Shown piece by piece: positions 11,916 through 22,776 of a DNA stretch of 64,000 bases (position 1 is the first letter of the stretch; every line of letters begins with the position of its first letter). Made by a program: the position numbers and the translations under genes. Origin of the DNA: Dioszegia crocea (taxonomy: Eukaryota > Basidiomycota > Tremellomycetes > Tremellales > Bulleribasidiaceae). The stretch covers positions 912,134 through 976,133 of the forward strand of contig BCKK01000008.1 of assembly GCA_001600615.1 (NCBI GenBank). Reading direction: 5' to 3'. A model generated the notes under the pieces. The model saw only the letters and a list, made by a program, of their open reading frames with translations, made no database searches and was not told the DNA's origin.

Positions 11916-12317
11916 TTCAACGCCTAAAGCTGGAGGGGGAGGAGTCGAGGGACGATATGTGTACACTACTCATTCATCATGTAGTCTATAGCCAACAAGT
12001 CGGGATTCACAGCATGGTAGTCAGCATATGCATCATACGCCTGATGCGTATATCGACGAATCTGATTGGTTCGGCCAATGTCGGACAAACTGCCTCCAGC
12101 CAAAATGACCATAGCCTCCGAGCGGCATTCTCCGCTTGTTGCAGGTTGCCGGTCCAGATCGAGATCGCACACTGTCGTCTATATAACATCTCTTCATCTA
12201 CTTCTATACAGGCTCATCGTAGACCTGACAAGCTTGCCACTCGATCTAAGCGTCCAGCTTCCTCTATAAAGAGACTATCGCTTTCGGTCCATTGAACACA
12301 GGAGAAACGTCGACAAG
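11916..12317. other. intergenic, SDH1 promoter
   Basis: This gap of about 400 bases separates the TOP1 stop and the SDH1 start. No gene is supported. The last 100 bases are pyrimidine-rich leader sequence. Confidence 0.4.
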
Positions 12318-14846
12318 ATGATGCGCTTTTCACGCGCGATTTCCCGTCCTGCCCTAGCTGGTTCGGCGGCTAGAAATGGTATCAAGGCCAACTCGAGGGG
12401 ATTGGTCGTTGCTTCTCAGACGGCGCGGGCGAAGGAGGCCACTGTAGGTCTTTATTCTAGGCGGCGGGTGTGCTGGGAAGAGGCGAAACAGGCGCTGATG
12501 GAAATAGAACTTTGGAGCTCAGTACAAGGGTTACCCTGTTGTAGACCATGAGTAAGTCTTGCGTCTGTTCGATCGAGCTACGGAGTAAACGCTGATTTCC
12601 CAGGTTTGACGCTGTAGTAGTGTGAGCTCTTTTTTGGCTGGGAAAATATCGCCATCGATCGCGTTTGCTGATGGTTGTAGTGGTGCCGGTGGTGCTGGTC
12701 TGCGAGCTGCTTTCGGTTTGGGTAAGTCTTCCTTCGACTGTCAGGCTGCGGCGGTTGTGTCGTGCTGGTTGTGATGTTTTCCGCCGGTTGAGCTTCGTGC
12801 TGACTGTTCAGCTGAGGGTGGTCTCAAGACTGCTTGTATCACCAAGCTTTTCCCTACTCGAAGTCACACCGTTGCTGCCCAGGGTGGTGTCAATGCTGCG
12901 CTAGGAAACATGACTGAGGATGACTGGAGATGGCACATGTGAGTTGAGCCGTAGATTAACACCGCGCACATAGCTGATACGTCAGGTACGATACCGTCAA
13001 GGGGTCTGATTGGCTAGGAGACCAGGATGCTATCCACTACATGTGTCGCGAGGCACCCAACACTGTCATTGAGGTGAGTAGTCTACATCGATTTTAGAGT
13101 CAGGGCTAATTGCCAGCTCGAGCACTACGGTGTCCCCTTCTCCCGAACCAAAGAGGGCAAGATCTACCAGCGAGCGTTCGGTGGACAATCCCTTCAATTC
13201 GGTAAAGGTGGTCAGGCGTACCGATGCGCCGCCGCCGCCGACCGTACCGGCCACGCTATCCTCCACACCCTATACGGCCAGTCTTTACGCCACGACACCA
13301 ACTTCTTCATTGAATACTTTGCGCTCGACCTGTTGATGCAGGATGGCGAGTGTGTTGGTGTTATCGCCCTCAACATGGAAGATGGAACTTTGCACCGATT
13401 CCGATCGCACAAGACTGTGCTTGCTACCGGAGGCTACGGTCGAGCGTACTTCTCATGCACATCCGCCCACACTTGTTCGGGTGATGGTGGAGCTATGGTT
13501 GCCAGGGCTGGTTTGCCATTGGAAGATCTGGAGTTTATCCAGTTCCACCCAACTGGTATTTACGGTGCTGGATGTTTGATCACTGAGGGTGAGTCTGGTG
13601 TTGACCAATTGAGGGTAGTGCTGACGTCCAGGATCCCGAGGTGAAGGTGGATACTTGCTCAACTCTGAGGGTGAACGATTCATGGAGCGATACGCACCTA
13701 CCGCTAAGGATCTCGCTTCCCGAGATGTCGTTTCTCGATCAATGACGATGGAGATTCGAGATGGTCGAGGTGTCGGGCCTGAGAAGGATCACATTTACCT
13801 CCAACTCTCCCACTTGCCCCCAGAGATCCTACACGAGCGTCTCCCCGGAATCTCAGAGACTGCCGCCATCTTTGCCGGTGTCGACGTGACCAAGGAGCCA
13901 ATCCCTGTCCTTCCTACCGTCCACTACAAGTAAGTTTCTTCTACAGACACGATGCTGACTCTGGCAGTATGGGCGGTATCCCCACCAAGTACACTGGAGA
14001 AGTCATCACTGTCGACAAGGACGGCAAGGACCAGGTCGTGCCCGGACTTTACGCCGCAGGAGAGGCTGCCTGTGTTTCCGTACACGGTGCCAACCGACTA
14101 GGAGCCAACTCTCTCCTGGACATTGTCGTCTTTGGTCGAGCGTGCGCAAACCACATTAAAGAAACACTCAAACCTGGAACACCCCACAAGCCCATGCAGG
14201 AGGATCTAGGTAAAGAGAGTATTGCCGAGTTGGACAAGATCCGAAATGCTTCGGGTAACTTGTCGACGGCCAAGATTAGGTTGGACATGCAGAAGACTAT
14301 GCAGACTGAGGCTGCTGTGTTTAGGTGAGTACTGGTGATATGGCAGAAGGACAGTGGCTGATGGAGTAGAACACAAGAGTCCCTGGACAGCGGTGTGAAG
14401 CGGATGAGCGCAGTTTACGACTCGTACAACCAGGTCGGAATCAAGGACAGGAGTATGATTTGGAACTCGTAAGCTACCTCTTGCCTCGCTGCGTCGTCTT
14501 CACAAGGACAATGAGCTAACAGTCAACAGTGACTTGATTGAGACCCTTGAACTGCGAAACATCATGCAGAACGCTATCCAGACTGTCGTCTCTGCCGCCG
14601 CCCGAACAGAGTCCCGAGGTGCACACGCTCGTGAAGATTTCCCAGACCGTGACGAGTGAGTTACTCCTATCTTGAACTATAGGCATCTGAGCTGACACTC
14701 CCAGTGACAAGTGGATGAAACACACCCTGTCGTTCCAGCGCGATATTGAGTCACCCGAGGTTGAGCTACAGTACCGTGGTGTTATTGCTACTACATTGGA
14801 CGAGAATGAGTGCAAGGCTGTACCGCCATTCAAGAGGACTTACTAG
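12318..14846 (+). CDS. SDH1: succinate dehydrogenase flavoprotein subunit, mitochondrial
   Basis: Catalytic subunit of complex II: oxidises succinate to fumarate and passes electrons to the iron-sulfur subunit. The N-terminus is a basic, Ser/Ala-rich mitochondrial presequence ([16 protein letters not shown]...). The Rossmann FAD site reads [13 protein letters not shown]. The flavin-linking His is in [11 protein letters not shown]. Substrate and active-site segments are [29 protein letters not shown] and the Arg of [13 protein letters not shown]. The protein ends [12 protein letters not shown], the usual end of the family. About nine small introns interrupt it; several break codons yet restore the family sequence exactly, for example [12 protein letters not shown] across the intron near 13588. 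Two ATGs in a row start the frame. It is full length and conserved. Confidence 0.95.
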
Positions 14847-15442
14847 GCTGGGTATTGGAATGGGAGAAGATTGCAGAAGAGGGATTAGAGGTAGTTACGC
14901 AGGAGATGTAGCTGTTGTTCAATACCTTCTATTCTTATTATGACCTCGGAATTTCCCTCTGTGTGGCCGCATCAGTCAGAGACATAACAAGTCTTGCATA
15001 TCAGCTTCACTACCCTTCTCACTCTGACCACCTATCGTACAGGACATGATGAGGTTAAAAACAACTGAAAGAGGACACAGAGCAAGAGGGAAGAGGAGGG
15101 AAGCAACGCCAAACACGTGGCTGCAGACCTATCGGGAACTCTTGCCGACGGCCACTACCCCTACTCTCCTTATCGCAATCCATATCATCCGCGCCTACCG
15201 GCCTTATCTTTCCCTCCCAATCGAGCGCTGACCAAGCCGGGAGACGGAAGAGATAACCGTATCTCGGAATGTCTCGCTTAGACTTGCCGATACGGGCAGA
15301 TGGAGCCGACGCTGCCTCATGACCGCCCGTCGGGGGGAGTACATATAACCCGTTGTCGCTCTTCTATCACACCCATATCCCCACTCTCAATATCACCACT
15401 ACAACTACCACCACTTGAATTCCAACTCGTCCACACCTCACA
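14847..15442. promoter_or_regulatory. allantoinase promoter with three GATA sites
   Basis: No gene is supported. Three GATA-factor hexamers of the HGATAR type lie within 90 bases: CGATAA (reverse strand) at 15170-15175, AGATAA (reverse strand) at 15204-15209, and AGATAA (forward) at 15251-15256. A TATA-like ACATATAACC follows at about 15341-15350, roughly 95 bases before the start codon. Fungal GATA activators switch on nitrogen scavenging genes when good nitrogen is absent. That fits the purine-degradation enzyme encoded downstream. Binding is inferred, not shown. Confidence 0.5.
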
Positions 15443-17085
15443 ATGGTCAAGGCTGAACAATACTCCGGTAGCGCCGCTACCTGGTCCGTTGAGGAATTGA
15501 CCCACAACCTCCCCAGAGACTTCAGTATGTCCCCCTCTGCTCCTCAGTGGCGTGATATTTGAACTCTATACTGACTTACCAGTCGGCTACGGTCGTGATG
15601 TCCCCGAGTTCAAGCTTCCGGGCGGTAAGAAGCTCGCTGTCAACTTGTAAGCTGTTCCCCTACTGCCGCCGGGGACAATAGCTGATAAAGTCAGCGTCAT
15701 CAACTACGAAGAGGGCGGAGAGCACTCTTTAGACCAAGGAGACTCGGAAGGAGAGGCCATGCTGCAGGAGATTGGGACTGGCAAGACACCCTATGTCGGT
15801 CAGAGGGATACCCGTGAGTTTCTCGCTTTTGGTCCACCTCCTTCCTCTCTATCGTGAACGCGGAGTCTACATGCCACTGCACCCTTTCTGATCCGTTTCG
15901 TGGTACAAGCGCTGACACCACAGCCATGGAGACTTCTTTCGAGTATGGTTCCCGAGTCGGTATCTGGCGTCTTCTCAACCTGTTCGAAAAGCACTCAATG
16001 AAGGTCACAATGTACGCTGTCGGTCTGGCTTTGGAGAACAACATGGTCGCTACCAAGGCTATGTTGGCTGGGGGTCACGAGATTGCCAGTCACTGTTGGA
16101 GGTGGTTCAACTTGTAAGTCAGACATTATACTATTCATTCCCCTACTATCTATCGGCCAATCCAAATTGCTATCTGCCTCTCCACTGGCCGTTGCTGACT
16201 TTCCAGCACCGAGATGTCTGCAGGCGAAGAAGAATGGCACATCCGAAAAGGTATCGACTCATACATCGCCACCTGCGGTAAAGCCCCCGTGGGATGGTAC
16301 TACGGTCGACCTTCCCCCCGCTCCCGAACTCTCATGGCTAAGATCTACGAGGAGAAGGGACTCGAGCTTCTCTATGTCTCGGACGACTACTCGGATGATC
16401 TGCCCCACTGGAGGCCTTCCCCTGTTGAGGGCAAGGGTCTGCTACATGTTCCTTACTCTTGTGAGTCTTTCTTTTCCTTTTTGTACCTCCTCTCCCACCC
16501 TTTGGACCCCTTCCCCATCCCCCTCCAGGTGCCACTCTCATAATTACCACTTTGGGAAATTTCATCCATCGGAGATAGCCGAAATTGCCGAAAGTGGCAC
16601 TTTTTCGCCACTCCTCATTCCTCATCCACCCCTAATCATCTCTACATGCTTCTACGTATCAGTCGGAGCCGCACTAAATGCTTAGATGCCAATAACGACT
16701 TCAAGTTCTTTATGTAAGCACGCTCCTTGCACTTCCAAACACCCAAAAGCACCCAAAACTGACTTATCCAGCGCCCCCGGGTTCGGCAGTACCTCAGCCT
16801 ACCAGGAACACATGCTCGGCGCCGTCCAGACTTTGTTGGATGAGGGTAAAGATGGCAAGCCCAAGATGATGACTATTGGTGAGTCAGCAACAGTATATTA
16901 TAGACTTCAAGCTGACGGAATCAGCCCTGCACAACCGTCTTATTGGTCAACCCGGTCGATTCCAGGGATTGAAGAATGTTGTCGAGGCTTTGGCCAACAA
17001 CCCCGATGTCTGGGTCGCTACGCGTGAGGAGATTGCAAGGGAGTGGGCTAGCCAGTACCCTGATCCATTTGCGGGTAAGAAGTAG
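15443..17085 (+). CDS. PuuE-type allantoinase (polysaccharide-deacetylase fold)
   Basis: Multi-exon enzyme resembling bacterial PuuE, which opens the allantoin ring to allantoate in purine breakdown. Hallmarks in order: GYGRDVPEFKLPGGKK, then VNFVINYEEGGEHSLDQGDS, then ETSFEYGSRVGIWRLLNLF, GHEIASHCWRWF, PVGWYYGRPSPRSR and YVSDDYSDDLPHW. The C-terminal half has HVPYSYANNDFKFF and ALHNRLIGQPGRFQGLKNVV. The joins around 16460 and 16684 restore the YANNDFKF motif exactly. No signal peptide is present, so it is cytosolic and not a secreted chitin deacetylase. The PuuE branch of the fold is reported to be metal independent. Cyclic-imide hydrolases are close relatives and cannot be excluded. The penultimate long intron holds an inverted-repeat element, listed separately. 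Confidence 0.82.
16529..16600. repeat. 72-bp inverted-repeat element inside an intron
   Basis: The element is bounded by perfect 8-base inverted ends, GTGCCACT and AGTGGCAC. Inside are further near-palindromic arms, CCACTTTGGGAAATTT and AAATTGCCGAAAGTGG, so the whole can fold as an imperfect hairpin. It sits in the longest intron (about 225 nt) of the allantoinase gene. The right arm on the minus strand matches a 20-base motif also found at 24895-24914 and 63950-63969. It could be a tiny MITE remnant. Confidence 0.5.
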
Positions 17086-17215
17086 GGCATTGAGTCAGAT
17101 AGATATATAGAGATGGAAGATTGTAAATTTGCATACTTTTGAAACTTCATGATATGCCCTAGACTGTCCCTGGGTATTTTGATCCAAGCTAGATGTCCTA
17201 CTTCCACCGCTGGTG

Positions 17216-18197
17216 CTATTGCCCTTCGCCCTTCTGCGCAGCCTTCATCTCCCTGATGTGCTCATTGACATATCCACGTTCTTCTAGCTCAGACAGGGAG
17301 AGGTATTTCGCTCCGCGAATGGATTTTAGGCAAGCCTGAAACGTCAGCTTAGGTCTTTCAAAGCTTTACAGGACGCAGAAGAGTTCATGAGCAGCTCGCG
17401 GACGTCGTTCCTCCGCCAGCGGAGCCCGCTCTCAACCTGCCACGGCTCCAAAGCATCTCTCCTCTCGCCGCGCGTTGTGAATGAGCGGCCCCCATTGACC
17501 TTCCTCATTCCAATGCTCACGCCCTTCTGGTACACACATCGAATCTTCCGTTGCTCCGTGCTCAAGTGCACGTAGACTCACCTCGGCACCACATCCACAG
17601 TCGAAACCCTGGGCCATATCCCACTCCGTACTGGGGTAGAAGAAGGTCATATCCTCGCCTCGCTTCACACCTTCCGGCCCAGCTCTCACATGCCACTCGG
17701 AAGTACGATTAGGTGTGAGGACAACATAGACGGATGGGGCACAGGAGTGGTTCACTGCCATCGTCAGCTCTACTTCCCCGTCTAGACCGTTTCCAAGGGG
17801 GAGGTCAAACTCACTGAAGAGTAGATCGGAGTTCAATTCAAAGTGGTCATTCGGCCCTGATCCATGTTGAACACTGGAGTAGGCCTTTTCTGGCGCCCGG
17901 GACAGGTTGGTGAGAGGGGTAATGACAGAGTTTGGGGGGAAGTCCTGCTGAGTGAGCAGAACGTTCGAAATTTGAAGCACAAAAGCCTACCTCTAAAGCC
18001 ACCAGTCTACTCGAAAAGGATTCCTCGTCTGTTCCAGCATCCCCCGCTGCTCCCTTCGCTAACAAGGATGTAAACTCCACTTTGAACAGCTCGGAATGGG
18101 TCGGCTTGTACAGCTTCCCACCCTTGGTATTTGACAGTGTCGGCTTTGTCCACTGTGCCGGAGGCTGAGAAGGGAGAGAGACGAGTTCTTTGGTCAT
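17216..18197 (-). CDS. SET-domain protein, putative lysine methyltransferase
   Basis: Small four-exon SET protein of about 180 residues. It starts MTKELVSLPSQPPAQW. The SET core is seen as FMNHSCAPSVYVVL, where NHSC contributes to the S-adenosylmethionine site. Then come WHVRAGPEGVKRGEDMTFFYP and FDCGCGAE, a post-SET-like cysteine group. The last exon reads CLKSIRGAKYLSLSELEE and stops at 17216. The join between DLLF and MNHSC uses GTGAGT...GCTGACGATGGCAG and restores the family motif. This compact class is common in fungi and generally uncharacterised; a non-histone substrate is as likely as a histone. There is no targeting signal. It converges on the allantoinase gene. Confidence 0.75.
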
Positions 18198-18791
18198 TTC
18201 GTGCTAATTGTGGGCTAAAGGTAGGATGAGAGGAGATGTCAAGATGGAACAAATGCAACGCTCAAAGCTCAGCTCAAAGACGGCCGGGCTGGATACGCCG
18301 GATGCGTCATTAACCGGTGCACTGCAAAATGGTGTCTGACTCCCGAGTATGACCAATCACCGCATTCCTACGGACCTGCTCCAAGTCACCATTGTGATCA
18401 CAGCTCCCATGAACTTGGTGCAGACACAGGCAGAGACTGCTTCTCGCCCATAACTCAAGCTCCTAGAAACTGCATGCATGGTCTCAATCAGTCCATCGTC
18501 CATCTCCGATGTCGACGGATCGGCATGACGGCAGGGTCGGCCCGACCAACGGCGTCAGGAAGGATTTCAGCGCTAGCTGCTTCGTTTCGACTTGCAGCTT
18601 GACCTTTGTCCAGCTATCGGCTGATAGGCCACTCGCTGACAGCTCTCACGACAGAAAACACGGACGTGCGAAGCGGAAAACGAACGACTGGAACGACCTC
18701 CGCCCCCGATTTGCATCTGCGCTGGACAGCCAAATCGTCATTCAGATCTCCGATCCATCTCCAAACCATTCAACCCGGTACGAGGACCACG
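18198..18791. other. divergent promoter, SET gene / first transporter
   Basis: No gene is supported. An open frame in register with transporter copy 1 extends upstream to about 18606, but the strong TM1-proximal homology begins only after 18900 and ATG 18792 is the first sensible start. Confidence 0.35.
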
Positions 18792-20484
18792 ATGCAGGTC
18801 CCAGACTCCACACTACACTATCGCCGATCTCCATCTCCTATCCCCGTCCCGCTCTCACCCCCACCCGCAATCCGTCTCCCCCACTCGCCCACCGATGGGA
18901 AATCCACCGCCGATGTTCCTGTACCATGGCGTCAACTCATACCCCTCCTCCTCTTCTCCGTATCGGACGCAATGACCTACGCCGTCATATTTCCAATAAT
19001 CAGCGATATGGTGACCTCTTTCGGGGTCCCGCCAGATAAAATCGGGTTATATGCTGGTTTAGGCGAAGGAGTAATGATGCTGGTGGAGGCTATGGCGGCG
19101 CCGATGTGGGCAAGATTGGCGGATAAGCATGGAAGGCGACCAGCGTTAATAGCGGGGTTCTCAGTCTGCGCGTTTGTCTGTCCCTTAGTAGGGTTTAGCG
19201 GGGCAGTCTGGCAGGTGGTCCTCTGGAGAGCGTGTCGTAAATCTATTCTTTGCGCAGCCGAAGAAGCTTCAGGCTGACGATCAGTCGGACTGAACTCTGG
19301 TGGGGTTGTGACCAAAATCATAGCAGCGGAGCTATCGCACACCTCCAATCGCTCCAGGATCTTCTCCATCCTCTCCCCATCCTTCTCCATCGGTATGGTC
19401 ATGGGTACCTTCCTCGGCGGCGAACTTGCCCACCCTTTCGGGCGTCTCCCTTCTTTCCTAGGCGGAACAAGCCAATTCTGGCGGAGACACCCCTACGCCC
19501 TCCCCTGTGTCCTCGTTGGAGCCATAGACGCAGTCACCGTCCTCGTCGGTCTCTTTCTCCTCGTTGAGACAAAACGTCCATCCGCACCCGCCAATTCCTC
19601 GCACTACGAGAAGAACCAGCCCAAAAGTCAATTTGCAGCCGCACTGCGAGTTCCTGGCTTCATCCTCGTCACTTCCGTCTTTCTCCTCTTCCAAATTTCG
19701 ACCTTCTCATGGGATGGCATGTATACGGTCTACACCTACACCCAACCCGAGCAAGGAGGGCTCGGTTTACCCGTCGACACCATCGGTCTCCTCTACTCGG
19801 TCAATTACCTCGTATCGTTCGCTATGAATCCGATCTTCCTTCCTAGGATGCAGAAGCGATGGGGAGCGATACTGGCATTGGGGATCGTCCTGGCGATGTG
19901 GCCGACGCTGGCGCTGCTGATACCCCTGACGCAATGGACGGCGGTGCATGCACGGTGGGCGATGTGGATGGTGCTGTCTGTGCAGCTCAGTATGCGCGCG
20001 GTTGGTGCTTTTGGCTGGGCGTGAGTCGGCGCTTCTCCCCTTGAAGATCTGCGCTGACAATCAGGATGTGCGATATCCTCACGATGAGCTGCTTTGACGA
20101 TTACCCAGATCTGATGGCCACCGGGTCTGCAATTAGTCTCATCAGCGGAGTAAGTCTTCGGCTTTAATCTCGCAGTCGGAATCCTCTAATTCACCACTGA
20201 TCTCAGCTGACTTTCAGGCTGGTGGACGAGCCTTTGGCCCAGCGATCTCAGGATGGCTCTTCTCCATCTCCACCCAATACCCCACAGGTAGTCTCCTCCG
20301 CCAGACTTCCTGGATGTACATGGTCGCGGTCACTGTACCGGGCGTCATCCTTACCCGCTTCTTACCGCGAGATGGGGCACGGCCAGCGAAAGAGGAATAC
20401 GAGGCGGTTCCGATGTTGGAGGCTGATGAGAGGCGCGGTGAGGAGGCGCTAAATAAGAGTCGGACGAGAGAGATGAGCGTTTGA
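18792..20484 (+). CDS. MFS transporter, array copy 1 (class A)
   Basis: Four exons: 18792-19236, 19285-20020, 20065-20149 and 20218-20484, giving 510 residues and about 12 membrane segments. A Pro/Ser-rich cytosolic N-terminus leads to [16 protein letters not shown]1 contains [11 protein letters not shown] with an Asp. The MFS loop motif is [11 protein letters not shown]. Further signature segments are [29 protein letters not shown] and [14 protein letters not shown]. The family resembles fungal DHA1-type carriers of the YCR023C / ZIF-like group; the substrate is unknown. Unlike the other copies, its tail lacks ExxxLL and instead has [13 protein letters not shown], a possible YxxPhi or ExxxML sorting signal. 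The same tail type survives in the orphan exon at about 24500. Confidence 0.9.
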
Positions 20485-20937
20485 GTGAGGTCAATATTGT
20501 AGCTATTAGTTGGGCGATCATCATATACGAGTATCATTACGGTGTCATAGGTTTAAGGTGATGCATGATGGGTCACAGATCCACAAGATCCAGATCATGG
20601 CTAGTGGACAGCGACTATCTACCACTTCGGGAAAACCAATTACCGCTTTGGGTAGATCTTCGATTAGATGACACCTCTCCCTCATCTCGAGCTGATATTG
20701 TCTGGATCTGTGCACCCCTCTCCATCGATTCTATTGTGCAGTCGCCTTGCTGACTCAAGATGAGAGGAGAAAGGAAGAGCAACGGACAGCTAGCAGCCAA
20801 TGCAAGTCTGAGCTCACTCCCAAGGGGGATTTGACAATGGAACCCCCCTTCGACCCGACGAGAGCGGCTTTCTTTCAGGTATATCATCAAAGATACCCTA
20901 CGCGTAGGCATCTACAACTGATTACCTACTTCACAAC
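20485..20937. other. spacer between transporter copies 1 and 2
   Basis: About 450 bases without supported coding sequence. It holds CCAAGGGGGATTTG near 20818, an AGGGG-type stress-element match, roughly 120 bases upstream of copy 2. I see no transporter exon remnant here. Confidence 0.35.
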
Positions 20938-22547
20938 ATGTCGATAGAGACTCTAGGGACTGCTCCGTCCCTTCGCGCCTCTTCCTCTGCCTCGGACCAC
21001 CTCCCGTCGAGCTCGCCCACCGACCGTTCGTCCCAATGCGCCGCACCAGTCCCTATTCCCTGGCGTAACTTTACCCCTAACCTCATCTTCGCCATCACCC
21101 ACTCCATGACCTACGCAGTCATCTTCCCCTTCATCAGCGACATGATCGCCTCCTTCGGCGTGCCTCTGGAGCACATCGGTCTATGCTCCGGACTGGCCGA
21201 GGGCATAATGATGTTGACGGAAGTGATTTTGGCGCCGGGATGGGCCAGGCTGGCGGACGAATATGGGCGTCGTCCCGTCATGATTGCGGGGTTTTCTGTC
21301 ATGATGATGGCTTGTCCCTTGCTTGGATTCAGCACGAGCGTGTGGCAGGTCATCTTATGGAGGGCATGCCGTGAGTCCACCTCGAGCAGCTCAAGCTAAC
21401 GTGTAGTGGGTCTGAACCCTGCGAGCATCATGGTCAACATTGTAGCCACTGAAACATCCCACCTCTCCAATCGCAGCAAGATGTTTGCGCTTCTCGCACC
21501 ATGCTGGGCCCTCGGTATGGCGCTCGGAGCCTTTGTCGGAGGAACTTTCGCTCATCCGTACGGCCGACTACCTCTCCTTTTAGGCGGTACAACGAAACTC
21601 TGGCTACATCACCCCTACGCTCTCCCCTGCATTGTCACCGGTATCTTCGACGCGGTCTCTGTCATCATCGATTGGCTCCTTCTCGCCGAGACTCGTCGGT
21701 CAGTGCCATTTCAGGCTGACACCCTCTCGACCTTGGCTCGATTCTCCGCCGCTTTCAAAGTCCCGGGGTTTCTACGAATCAACATCACCTTCCTTCTCTA
21801 CCAATTGGCGACCTTCTCATGGGACGGGCTGTATACCATCTACACCTATTCCCAGCCAGCACAGGGCGGATTGGGTCTACCGGTTCATATCATTGGTCTA
21901 CTCTACTCGGCTGGATACGTCGTAACCTTTGGGGCGGATCCTATACTTCTCCAACGTATGGAGGAGCGATGGGGCTTGAACAAGGCGCTAGAGACGATTC
22001 TATCCATGTGGCCGATCATCGCTCTGTCTATCCCCATCACTCAATGGGCGGCTGTTCACGCGCGGGGGGCCATGTGGGCAGTGCTCGCATTTCAGCTTAC
22101 TGGACGGGCTGTCGGTTCGGTCTCCTGGGCGTAAGTCACTCCCATATCTTCTCCTTCAGCCGAGAACTGACAGGGCAGATTGTGCGACATTATCACGATG
22201 AGCTCGTTCGACGACTATCCCGAATTGATGGCTATAGGCAGCGCCATTAGTCTGATCAGCGGGGTGAGTCTCTCCTTGGCCAAGGTGTAAGGCTTGCTGA
22301 CGATATCTAGGCTGGCGGAAGGGCCCTTGGACCAGTCATTGCCGGCTGGCTCTTCTCGACTTCTACACAATACCCATCCGGTAGCCTCCTGCGACAGATG
22401 CCGTGGACCTACATCTTTGCAGTGGCGGTGACGGCTGTTGTAGTGAGCCGCATGACGAGGCGTAGGAAGAACGTGCCAACAGGAGATGAGCGTCAGGCTT
22501 TGCTGGAAGCGGGTGACGAGAGGGAACAGCCTCGATGCGAGGCGTGA
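20938..22547 (+). CDS. MFS transporter, array copy 2 (class B)
   Basis: Four exons in the shared layout; the first intron is only 36 nt (21371-21406). TM1 reads [11 protein letters not shown], with His where class A has an acidic residue, and is followed by GLAEGIMMLTE. The loop motif is ARLADEYGRRP. Class B markers are DPILLQRMEERWGL and the exon 2 end GRAVGSVSWA. The C-terminal exon reads AGGRALGPVIAGWLF and ends with the cytosolic tail GDERQALLEAGDE, an acidic dileucine motif. Copy 4 is its closest relative by eye, sharing the SRMTRR segment before the tail. No frame disruption is seen. Confidence 0.9.
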
Positions 22548-22776
22548 TCAACTTGCTTGTACATCTGATGATGCTTCATCTGTTGTGTGTTTACACGCTC
22601 GAGTCGACTCTGGACGTAGTCACGAAGAGCTGTCTACTGCTCCAAAGGGTGCTCAGTCGAAGCAGGTCTAAAGATGTGTGTATGTCAAAGCTTAAAATCT
22701 GCAATGCCGACAAAGTTCGGAGTCAGCCCTTTACAAAGAACACATCGCTCACTTCTTCAGCATTACAGAAATCGAT

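Noticed and set aside
15443..17085. Chitin deacetylase as the identity of this gene
   Set aside because: There is no signal peptide, and the NYEEGGEHS, EYGSRVGIWRLL and GHEIASHCWRW motifs fit PuuE rather than the secreted deacetylases of the fungal wall.
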